Below are positions 1 to 12,400 of a stretch of DNA of 64,000 bases, one piece after another. Both the position numbers and the translations under genes were made by a program. Where the stretch lies: the NCBI GenBank assembly GCA_949130495.1, contig OX422210.1, positions 496,535,760 to 496,599,759 on the forward strand, given 5' to 3'. A model generated the notes under the pieces. That model was not told the origin of the DNA. It worked only from the letters and a program-made list of their open reading frames with translations, and searched no databases. The stretch comes from Sambucus nigra. Its lineage: Eukaryota; Streptophyta; Magnoliopsida; Dipsacales; Adoxaceae. Position 1 is the stretch's first letter, and each line of letters begins with the position of its first letter.

Positions 1-1334
1 CGATAATTTTCTTATTTCTAGACATAGGCATAAGAACATGGTGTTAGCGGGTGAAAATCCAAAACAGCCACCGAACGGCGCCGTGAATGGCACCAACCCC
101 TCGCAGAGGACCAATGTAAGTCATAGGAACTGTTCGCGCGATTACGGGACTCTCGATTTGAGAAAATAATGATAATTTGCATATTTCTATACTTACACAT
201 AATAACATGGGGTTAGTGGGTGAAAACCCGAAACAACCACCGAACGACCCCATGAGTGTCACCAACACCTCACAAGGGACCAATGTAACTCGTAGGAACT
301 GACCGCGCAATCACGAGACTCTCGATTTGAGAATATAATGATAATTTACATATTTCTATACTTAGGCTTAAAAACATGATGTTAAGGGATGAAAACCCGA
401 AACAACCCACGAATGGCTCCGGGACGGGTACCAACACCTCGCACGTGACCAATCTAACTCGTAGGAATTGATCGCGCGATCAAGGGACTCTTAATTTGAG
501 AAAAGGACAATAGTTTGCATATTTATAGACTTAGGCATAAAAATATTGGGTTAGTGGGTGAAAACCGAAAACAGCCTCCAAATGGCTCCATGAGTGGCAC
601 CAACGCCTTATACGGGATGAACGTAACTCGTAAGAACTGAACGCTCGATCATGGGTCTTCCTATTTGAGAAAATGACAATAATTAGCATATTTGTAGACT
701 TAGGCTTAAAAATATGGCGTTAGCGGGTGAGAACCCAAAACATCCCCCAAACGGCCCGAAAAGTGGCAACAACACTTGGCACGGGACCAATGTAACTCCT
801 AGAAACTGATTGCGCGATCACGGGACTCTCGGTTTGAGAAAACGATGATAATTTGCATATTTCTAGACTTAGGCATAAAAACATGGGGTAGGTGGGTTAA
901 AACCCGAGACAGCCACCGAACGACCCCGTGAGTGGTACCAACACCTCTCATGGTACCAATGTGACACGTAGGAACTGACCGCACGATCACGGGACTCCCA
1001 ATTTGTGAAAATGATGATAATTTGCATATTTCTAGACAATACAACAATAATTTGCAAATTTCTAGACAAAAGATTAAAAACATGGTGTTAGTGGGTGAAA
1101 ACACTTAACAGCCCACAAACGGCTCTGTGAGTGGCACCAACACCTCGCATGGGACCAATGTAACTCGTATGAACTCACCAGGCAATCACGGGACTCCCGA
1201 CTTGAGAATATGATGATAATTTATATATTTCTACACTTAGGCATAAAAACATGGCATTAGTTGTTGAAAACCCGAAACAGCTCCCGAACGGTTCGATGAG
1301 TGGTACCAACACCTCGCACGTGACTAATGTAACT
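1..1334 (+). repeat. 169-bp satellite array, block P0 (tail)
   Basis: About eight satellite monomers. Each can be recognised by the landmarks ACATGG, then GTGAGTGGCACCAACACCTC, then GGGACCAATGTAACTCGTAG, then TTGCATATTTCTAGACTTAG. Positions 1038-1334 match 10205-10500 and 62042-62340 closely, including an unusual CTAGACAAAAGATTAAAAAC monomer edge, so this is the tail of a P-type block. The first 1,030 bases could not be tied by eye to one particular later copy. At 1021-1067 two monomers are joined out of register. At 1334/1335 the array switches to Q-type sequence with about 14 bases of the usual monomer missing. No gene is visible. The short open frames here, mostly on the minus strand, follow the repeat period and are artefacts. 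Confidence 0.9.
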
Positions 1335-4300
1335 GCGCGATCACGGGACTACCAGTTTGAGAGAATGACTATAATTTGCATATTTCTAGACTTAGGCTAA
1401 AAACATGGCATTAGGGAGTGAAAACTCAAAACAGCTCCCGAATGGCTCCGTGAGTGCCACCAACACTTCGCATGGGACGTTTGTAACTCGTAGCAACTGA
1501 CCGTGCGATGAAGAGCCTCTCAGTTTGAGAATATGATTATAATTTGCATATTTCAAGACATACCTTTTAAAAATATGGCGTTGGTGTGTGAAAGATCAAA
1601 CAACCCCCGAACAAGCCCGTTAGTGGCACCAACACCTCACACGAGACCAACGTAACTCGTAGGAACTGACCGCCCGGTCACAAGACTCACGGTTCGAGAA
1701 TACGATGATAATTTGCATATTTTTGGACTTAGGCTAAAAACATGGCGTCAGTGGGTGAAACCCCGAAACATCCCTAGAACGGCTCTTTGAGTGGCACTAA
1801 CACCTCTTGCGGGACCAATGTAACTCGTAGGAACTGACCGCACGATCACGGGACTCCCGGATTGAGAAAATGATGATAATTTGCATATTTCAAGACTTAG
1901 GCATAAAAACATGGGGTTAGAGGGTGAAAACCCGAAATAGCCCCCGAACGGCTCCGTGAGTGGCACCAACATCTCACACGAGAAAAATTTAACTCGTAGG
2001 AACTGACCGCGTGATCACGAGACTCCTGATTTTTGAATACAATGATAATTTTCATATTTCTAGACTTAGGCATAAAAAAATGGCGTTAGGGGTTGAAAAC
2101 TCGAAACGACCCCCGATTGGCTCTTGGAGTGTCACCAACACCTCGCGCGTGACCAATTTAACTCGTAGGAACAGACCGTGCGATCACGGGACTCTGGTTT
2201 GGTGAATACTACTAAAATTTGCCTATTTTTAGACTTATGCATAAATACATTGAGTTAGTAGTTAAAAACCCAAAACAGCCCCCGAACGGCCTCGTGAGTG
2301 GCACCAACACCTCGCACAGGACCAGTGTAACTCGGAGGAACTGATCGTGCGATCACGGTACTCCCCGTTTAAGAAAATGATAAAAATTTGCATATTTCTA
2401 GACCTAGGCTAAAAACTTGGTGTTAGGATGTGAAAAGTCGAAACAGCCCCCGAACGGCTCCGTGAGTGGCACCAACACCTCAGACGGGACCTATGTAACT
2501 CGTAGCAACTGATCGCGCGATGACGGGACTCCCGATTCGAGAATACAATTATAATTTTCATATTTCAAGACATTCCACTTAAAAACATGGTGTCAGTGGG
2601 TGAATACTCAAAATAGCCCCCGAACAAGCCGGTTATTAGCACCAACACCTCGCAGGAGACGAATATAACTCAAATGAACTGATCGCGCGATCACGAGAGT
2701 CTTGGATTGAGAATAGGACGATAATTTGCATATTTCTAGACATCAGATAAAAAATGGCGTTAGTGGGTGAAAACCCAAAACAGCCCTCGAACGGCTCCGT
2801 CAGTGGCACCAACACCTCTCACGTGACCAATGTAACACGTAGGAACATACCGCACAATCACGGGACTCCCGGTTTGAGAAAATGATGATAATTTGCACAT
2901 TTCTAGACTTAGGAATAAAAACATGGCGTTAGCAGGTGAAACCCAAAATATCCCCCGAATGGCCCCGTGAGAGGCACCAACACCTCGCACGGGACCAATG
3001 TGAATCGGAGGAACTGACCATGCGATCACGTGAATACCGATTTGAGAATACAATGATAATTTTTGTATTTCTAGACTTAGGCTTAAATACATGGCGTTAA
3101 TGGGTGAAAACACAAAATAGCCCTCGAATGCTTCCGTGTGTGGCACGAACACCTCACACGTGACCAATGTAACTTGTTAGAATTGACCTCGGGATCACGG
3201 GTCTCCCGGTTTCATAAAACAACAATAATTTGCGTATTTCTAGACTTAGGCTAAAAACATGGTGTCAGCAGGTGAGAACCCAAAAAAAACCCCGTGAGTG
3301 GAAGCAACACCTTGCACGGGACCACTATAACTCGTAGGAACTGACTGCACAATCACAGGACTCTCGATTTGTTAAAATGACGATAATTTTCATATTTCTA
3401 GACTTAGGCATAAAAACATTGGGTTGGTCGGTGAAAACTCGAAACAAGCCACGAACGGCCCCGTGAGTGGCACTAACACCTCGCACATGATCAATGTAAC
3501 TGGTAGGAACTGATCGCGCGATTACGGGACTCTTCATTTGAGAACACAACGATAATTTGTATATTTCTAGATTTAGGCAAAAAAACATGGTAATAGTGGT
3601 TGAAAACCTGAAACAACCCCCGAACGGCTCTGTGAGTGGCACCAAATCTCACACGGGACGAATGTAACTTGTAAGAACTGAACGCGCGATCACGGGTCTC
3701 TCTGTTTCATAAATTGATGATAATTTGCATATTTCTAGACTTAGGCATAAAAACATGGCGTTAGCAGGTGAAAACACAAAATAGCCCCCCAAACGGCCCC
3801 GTGAGTGGCACCGACACCTCGCACGGGACCAATGTAACTCGTAGGAACTGATTGCACGATCACGGGATTCCCAGTTTGAGAATACAACGATAATTTTTGT
3901 ATTTCTAGACTTAGGCTTAAATACATGGCGTTAACGGATGAAAACCCAAAACAGCACCGAAGAGTTCCGTGTGTGTCACCAACACCTCGCACGGGACCAA
4001 TGTAAATTGTTATAACTGACCGCATCATTACGGGTCTCCCTGTTTGAAAAAATGACGATAATTTGCATATTTCTAGACTTAGGCATAAAATCATGGTGTT
4101 AGCGGGTAAGATACCAAAACATCCCATGAGAGGTAGCAACACCTTGCACGGGACCACTATAACTCGCAGGAACAGACCGCACGATCACGGGACTCTCAAG
4201 CTGTGAAAATGACGATGATTTTCATATTTCTAGACTTAGGCATAAAAACATTGGGTTAGTGGGTGAAAACATGAAACAACCCCCGAACGATCACGTGAGT

Positions 4301-6400
4301 GGCACGAACACCTTGCACGGGACCAATCTAACTCATAGGAACTGACCGCTCGATCACCGGACTCTCGGTTTAAGAATATAAGGATAATTTGCATATATCT
4401 AGACTTAAGCTTAAAAAGATGGCGTTAGTGGGTGAAAACATGAAACAGCCCCCGAACGGCTCTGTGAGTGGCACCACACCTCGGACGGGACCAACATAAC
4501 TCGTAGTAACTGACCGCGCGATCACAGGACTCCCGATTTGTGAATACGATGATAATTTGCATATTACTAGACTTAGGCAAAAAAACATGGCGTTAGTGGG
4601 TGAAAACCAGAAATAGCCCCTGTACGGCTCTGTGGTGGCACCAACACCTCGCACGGGACCGATCTAACTCGTAGGAACTGACATTGCAGTCACGGGACTC
4701 TGAGTTTGTGAATACAATGAAAATTTTCATATTTCTAGACTTAGGCATAAAAACATGGCGTTAGAAGGTAAAAACCCGAAACAGCCATGAACGGCCTCGT
4801 GAGTGGCACCAACACCTCGCACATGACCAGTGCAACTCGTAGGAACTGATCGCGCGATCATGGGACTCTCGGTTTGAGAAAATGATGATAATTTACATAT
4901 TTCTAGACTTGGGGAAAAAACAAGGCGTTAGAGGGTGAAAAGCCAAAAAACAAGGCGTTAGACTTGGGCAAATGGCCCCGAGAGGGGTACTAATACTCAC
5001 CCGAGACCAATGTAACTTGTTGGAACTCACCACGCGATCAAGTGACTCCCGATTAAAAAATATGATGATAATTTGTATATTTCTAGACTTAAGCATAAAA
5101 ATATGGGGTTAGTGGGAGAAAATCGAAAACAGCCCCCGAACGGCCCAACGTGTGGCACTAACACCTCGCGCGAGACCAATGTAACTCGTAGGAACTGACC
5201 GTGCGATCACGGGACACCCGGTTTGAGAATACAATGATAACTCGTAGGAACTGACCGTGCGAAATAGGGCCCGAACGGTTCCATGTGTGGCACCAACACC
5301 TCGCACGATACCAATGTAACTTGTTAGAACTAATCGCGTGATCACGGGTCTCCCGGTTTGAGAAAATGACGATGATTTGCATATTTATAGGCTTAGGCAT
5401 ATAAACATGGTGTTAGCATGGGAGAACCCAAAACATCCCCGTGAGAGGTAGCAACACCTTGCATGGGACCAATGTTACTTGTAGGAACTGACGGCGCGAT
5501 CACAGGACTCTCGGTTTGTAAAAATGACGATAATTTTCATATTTCTAGACTGAGGCAAAAAAACATTGGGTTAGTGGGTGAAAACCCGAAACAGCCCCCG
5601 AACGGCCTCGTGAGTGGCACCAACACCTCGCACGGGACAATGTATTTTATAGGAACTGACCGTGTGATCACGGGACTCCTGTTTTAAGAACATAATGATA
5701 ATTTGCATATTTCTAGTTTTAGGCATAAAAACATGGTGTTAGTGGGTGAAAACCCGAAAGAGCCCCCGAACGGCTTTGTGAGTGGCACCAACACCTCACA
5801 GGGGACTAATGTAACTCGTAAGAATTGAACGTGCGATCACGGGTCTCCCGATTTGTGAATATGATGATAATTTGCATATTTCTAGACTTAGGCATAAAAA
5901 CATGGCGTTAGAGTGTGAAAACCAAAAACAACCCCCGAACGGCTCTGTGAGTGGCACCAACACCTCACACGGGAACAATCTAACTCATAGGAACTACCAC
6001 ACGATCATGGGACTCTCGATTTTTGAGAATACAAGGATAATTTGCATATTTCTAGACTTAAGCTTAAAAAGATGGCATTATTGGGTTAAAACCCAAAACA
6101 GCCCCCGAACGGCTCCGTGTGTGGCACCAACACCTAGTACGGGACCAATATAACTCGTAAGAACTGAACGTGTGATCACTGGTCTCCCGGTTTGAGAATA
6201 CGATGATAAATTGCATATTTTTATACTTAGTCATAAAAACATGGCGTTAGAGGGTGAAAACCCGAAACAGCCTCCGAACGGCTCTGTGAGTGGCACCAAC
6301 ACACTCGTAGGAACTGATCGCGGGATCACGGGACTATCGATTTAAGAATACGATGATAATTTGTATATTTTTAGACTTAGGCATAAAAACATGGCATTCG
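1335..6400 (+). repeat. 169-bp satellite array, block Q0 (truncated Q copy)
   Basis: About 30 monomers whose order and private variants follow 17938-23000 at an offset near 16,600 and, less directly, 41950-46560. Examples are the GACATACCTTTT monomer edge at 1557-1568 (compare 18161-18172) and the monomer reading TCTTGGAGTGTCACC near 2123 (compare 18726). Two local scrambles are confined to this copy, at 4909-4962 and 5182-5262. The block ends near 6400, where it switches to sequence matching 32846 onward, so the second half of a normal Q block is absent. No coding potential is supported. Confidence 0.88.
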
Positions 6401-9400
6401 TGGGTGAAAACACGAAACATCCCCCGAACAGCTCTTTGAGTGTCACCAACACCTTGCATGGGACCAACGTAACTCGTACGAACTGACCACGTGATCACGG
6501 GACTCTCGGTTTGAGAACATGATCATACTTTTCATATTTCTAGACTTAGGCATGAAAACATGGCATTAGTGGGTGAAAACCCGAAACAACCCCCGAACGG
6601 CTCAGTGAGTGGCACAAACACCTCACACGGGACCAATGTAACTCGTAAGAACTGAACATGCGATCACGGGCATCTTGGTTTGAGAAAACGATGATAATTT
6701 GCATATTTCTAGACTTAGGAATTAAAACATGGCATTAGAGGGTGAAAATCCAAAAAATCCCCGAACGGCCTCGTGAGTGGCACCAACACCTCGCACGGGA
6801 CCAATGTTACCCGTAAGAATTGACCGCGTGATAACCGGACTCCCAACTTGAGAACATGATGATAATTTGCATATTTCAAGACTTACCTTTTAAAAATATG
6901 GCCTTGGTGGTTGCAAACTGAAAACAACCCCTCGAATAAGCCCGTTAGTGGCATCAATACCTTACACGAGACCAATGTAAATCGTAGGAATTGACAGCGT
7001 GTTCACGGGACTCTCGATTCGAGAATACGATGATAAATTGTATATTTTTGGACTTAGGCTAAAAACATGGCGTTAGTGGGTGAAAACTTGAAACATCCCC
7101 CGAAACAGCTCTTTGAGTGGAACCAACACCCCTTACGGGACCAATGTAACTCGTAGGAACTGACCGAGCGATCACGGAACTCCCAGTTTGAGAAAATGAT
7201 GATAATTTGCATATTTCTAGATATAGGTATACAAACATGGCATTAGCGGGTGAATCCCAAAAAATGTCCCCGAACGGGTCAGTGAGTGGCACCAACACCA
7301 CGTAGGGGACCAATGTAACTCGTAGGAACTGATCGCTTGATCACGGGACTCCCAATTTGAGAATACAACAATAATTGGCATATTTTTAGGCTTATGGTTA
7401 AATACATGGCCTTAGTGGGTGAGAACCCGAAACAACCCCTTAAGGGCTCCTTGAGTGGCACCAACACCTCGCACGGGACCAAAGTAACTCGTAGGAACTG
7501 ACCCCATGATCACGGGACTCTTGGTTTGAGAAAATGACGATAATTTGCATATTTCTAGACTTAGGCATAAAACCATAACGTTAATGGGTGAAAACCCAAA
7601 ACAACCCCCAAACGGCCACGTGAGTGGCACAACACCTCACGGAGGACCAATGTAAGTCGTAAGCACTGATCGCGCAATTATGGGACTCCCAGTTTGAGGA
7701 TACAATGATAATTTCTAAATTTCTAGACATAAGCTTGAAAACATGGCGTTAGTGGGTGAAAACATGAAACAACCCCCGCACGGCTCTGTGAGTGGCACCA
7801 ACACCTCGCATGGGACCAATGTAACTCATACGAACTGACCATGCAATCAAGGGACTCCCAGTTTGAGAATACGATTATAATTTGCATATTTCTATACTTA
7901 GGCATAAAAATAAGGCGCTAGTGGGTGAAAACCTGAACGGCTCAGTGAGTGGCACAAACACCTCACACGGGACCAATGTAACTCGTAAGAACTGAACTTG
8001 CAATCACGGGTCTCTTGATTTGATAAAATGATGATAATTTGCATATTTCTAGACTCAAGCATAAAAACATGGCGTTAGAGGGTGAAAACCCAAAACATCT
8101 CGCACGGGACCATTATAACCCGTAGGAACTGACCGCGCGATGATCGGACTAGCGATTTGAGAACACGATGATAATTTGAATATTTCAAGACTTATCTTTT
8201 AAAAACATGTCCTTGGTGGGTGAAAACTAAAAAACACCCCCAAACAAACCCGTTAGTGGCACCAACACCTCTCACGAGACCAATATAACGTGTAGGAACT
8301 GACCGAGCGTTCACGGGACTCTCGATTCGAGAATACGATGATAAATTGTATTTTTTTTGACTTAGGCTATAAACATGGCGTCAGTGGGTGAAAACTCGAA
8401 ACATCCCCCGATCGGCTCTTTGAGTGTAACCAACACCTCTCATGGGACCAATGTAACTCTCACATTGCACGGGACCAATGTAACTCGTAGGAACTGATCG
8501 CACGATCACGGGACTCCCAATTTGAGAATACTACGATAATTTGCATCTTTTTAGGCTTAGGCATAAATACATGACGATAGAGGGTGAAAACCCAAAACAG
8601 CCCCCGAACTGCTCTATGAGTGGCACGAACACCTCGCATGGGTTCAATGAAACTCGTAGGAACTGACCCAATGATCACGGGACTCCCGGTTTAATAAAAT
8701 GACAATAATTTTCATATTTGTAGACTTAGGCATAAAAACATGGCGTTAGTGGGTGAAAACCCAAAACAACCCCCTAACGGCCCCGTGAGTGGCACCAACA
8801 CCTCGCAGAGGACCAATGTAAGTCATAGGAACTAATCGCGAGATCATAGGACTCCCGATTTGAGAATAAAATGATAATTTGCAAATTTCTACACACAAGC
8901 TTAAAAACATGGTGTTAGTGGGTGAAAACACGAAACAACCCCCGAATGGCTCTTTGAGTGGCACCAACACCTCGCATGGCACCAATGTAACTCGTACGAA
9001 CTGACCATGCGATCCCGAGACTCCCGATTTTAGAATATGTTGATAATTTTCATATTTCTACACTTAGGCATAAAAACATGGCGTTAGTGGGTGAAAACTC
9101 GAAACAGCCCCCGAACGGCTCAGTGAGTGGCACAAACAGCTCACACGGGACCATTGTAACTCATAATAACTAATCACGCGATCACGGGTCTCTTGGTTTG
9201 AGAAAATGACGATAATTGAAATATTTCTAGACTTAGGAATAAAAACATGGCGTTAGAGAGTGAAAGCCCAAAACATCCCCCGAACGGCCCCGTGAGTGGC
9301 ACCAACACCTCGCATGGGACCAATGTAACCCGTAGGAATTGATCGTGTGATGATCGGACTCCCAGTTTGAGAATACGTTGATAATTTGCATATTTCAAGA

Positions 9401-12400
9401 CTTACCTTTTAAAAACATGGCCTTGGTGGGTGAAAACTCAAAACAACCCCCGAACAAGCCCATTAGTGGCACCAACACCTCGCACGAGACCAATGTCACT
9501 CGTAAGAATTGATCGCATGTTGACGGGACTCTCGGTTCGAGAATACGACGATAAATTGTATATTTTTGGACTTAGGCTAAAAACATGGCGTCAGTGGGTG
9601 AAAACCCAAAATAGCCCCCAAACGGCTCTTTGAGTGGAACCAACACCTCTCACAGGACCAATGTAACTCGTAGGAACTGACCACGCGATCACGGGACTTT
9701 CGGTTTGAGAAAATGACGATAATTTGCATATTTCTATACCTAGGCATAAAGACATGGCATTGGCAGGTGAATACCCAAAAAGGTCCCCGAACGGCTCCGT
9801 GAGTGGCACCAACACCTCGCACGGGACCAATGTAACTCATAGGAACTGACCGCATGATCACGGGACTCCCGGTTTGAGAATACAACGATAATTTGCATAT
9901 TTTTAGGCTTAGTCTTAAGTACATGGTGTTAGTGGGTGAAAACTCGAAACATCCCCCGAACGGCTCAATGAGTGGTACCAACACCTCGCACGGGACCAAT
10001 GTAACTCATATGAACTGACCCCATTATCACGGGACTCCCGGTTTGACAAAATGATGATAATTTGCGTATTTCTCTATTTAGGCATAAAAACAAAGCATTA
10101 ACGGGTGAAAACCAAAAATAGCCCCCGAACGGCCCCGTGAGTGGCACCAACACCTCGCAGAGGACCAATGTAAGTCGTAGGAACTGATCGCGCGATCGCA
10201 GAACTCCCGATCTGAAAATACAACAATAATTTGCAAATTTCTAGACAAAAGATTAAAAACATGGAGTTAGTGGGTGAAAACACTTAACAGCCCACGAACG
10301 GCTCTGTGAGTGGCACCAACGCCTCGCATGGGACCAATGTAACTCGTATGAACTGACCAGGCAATCATGGGACTCCCGACTTGACAATATGATGATAATT
10401 TATATATTTCTACACTTAGGCATAAAAATAAGGAATTAGTTGGTGAAAACCCGAAACAGCTCCCGAACGGTTCGATGAGTGGCACCAACACCTCGCACGG
10501 GACTGATGTAACTCGCAGGAACTGACCGCGTGATCACAAGACTACCGGTTTGAGAAAATGACAATAATTTTATTATATCTAGACTTAGGCATAAAAACAT
10601 GGCGTTAGTGGGTGAGAACATAAAAATTCCCCCGAACGGCCCCATGAGTGGTACCAAAACCTCGCATGGGACCAATGTAAATCGTAGGAACTGACCGCGC
10701 GATCATGGGACTCCCAGTTTGAGAATACAATGATAATTTTCATATTTTTAGACTTAGGCTTAAATACATGGCGTTAGTGGCTGAAAACCCAAAACAGCCG
10801 CCGAACGGCTTCGTGAGTGGCACCAACACGTCGCACTGGACCAATGTGACTCGTATGAACTCACCACGTGATCACGGGACTCTCGATTTGAGAAAATGAT
10901 GATAATTTTCTTATTTACAGCCTTACGCATAAAAACATGGCATTAGCGGGTGAAAACCCAAAAACAGACCCTGAACGGCCCCATGAGTGGCACCAATACC
11001 TCGTAGAGGACCACTGTAAGTCGTAGGAACTGATCGCGTGATCACAGGACTCCCGATTTGAGAATACAATGATAATTTCCAAAGTTCTAGAATTAATCTT
11101 AAAATCATGGCATTAGTAGGTGAAAACATGAACAACCCACGAACGGCTCTGTGAGTGGAACCAACACCTCGCACGGGACCAATCTAACTCGTAGGAACTG
11201 ATCGCGTAATCACGAGACTCTTGGTTTGAGAAAATGATGATAATTTGCATATATATAGAGTTAGGCATGAAAACATTGAGTTAGCGGTTGAAAACCCGAA
11301 ACAACCCTCAAACGGCCCCGTAAGTGGCACCAACACCTCGCACGGGACCAATGTAACTCATAAGAACTAATCGCGTGATCACAGGACTCCCGATTTGAGA
11401 ATACAATGATTATTTGCATATTTATAGACTTAGGCTTAAAAACATGGTGTTAGTGGGTGAAATACCAAAATAGCCCCCGAACGGCTCTGTGAGTGGCACC
11501 AAATCTCACATGGGACAAATGTAACTCGTAAGAACTGAACGCGTGATCACGGGTATCTCAGTTTCATAAATTGATGATAATTTGCATACTTCTATACTTA
11601 GGTATAAAAATATGGCATTAGCGGGTGAGAACCAAAAACAGCACTCGAACGGCCCAGTAAGTGGCATCAACACCTTGCACGGGACAAATGTAACTCCCAG
11701 GAACTGACCGCATGATCACGGGACTCTCGATTTGAGAAAACAATGATAATTTGAATAATTCTAGACATAGGCATAAAAACATGGGGTTAGTGGGTGAAAA
11801 CTCGAAACAGCCCCCAAATAGCTCCATGAGTGGCACCAACACCTCGCACGAGACCAATCTAACTCGAAGGAACTGACCGCGCAATCACGATACTCTCAAT
11901 TTGAGAAAAGGACAACAATTTTCTTATTTATAGACTTAGGCATAAAAAAATCGAGTTAGTGGGTGAAAACCCAAAACATCCCCCGGACTACCCCGTGAGT
12001 GGCACCAACACCTCGCACGGGACCAATCTAACTCGTAAGAACTGACTGCGCGATCACGAGACTCTCGGTTTGAGAAAATGATGATAATTTTCAAATTTCT
12101 AGACTTGGGCATAAAAAAATTGGGTTAGTGGGTGAAAACCCGAAACAACCCTCGAACGGCCCCGTAAGTGGCACCAACACCTCGCACGGGACCAATGTAA
12201 CTCATAGGAACTGATCGCGTGATCACAGGACTCCCAGTTTAAGAATACAATGATTATTTACATATTTATAGACTTAGGCTTAAAAATATGGTGTTAGTGG
12301 GTGAAATCCTTAAATAGCCCCCGAACAGCTCTATGAGTGGCACCAAATCTCCATGGGACAAATGTAACTCGTAGGAACTGAATGCGCGATCACGGGTATC

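Noticed and set aside
9855..9885. CENP-B box
   Set aside because: The nearest segment, the reverse complement of CTCCCGATTTGAGAA, does not fit TTCG-N4-A-NN-CGGG spacing.
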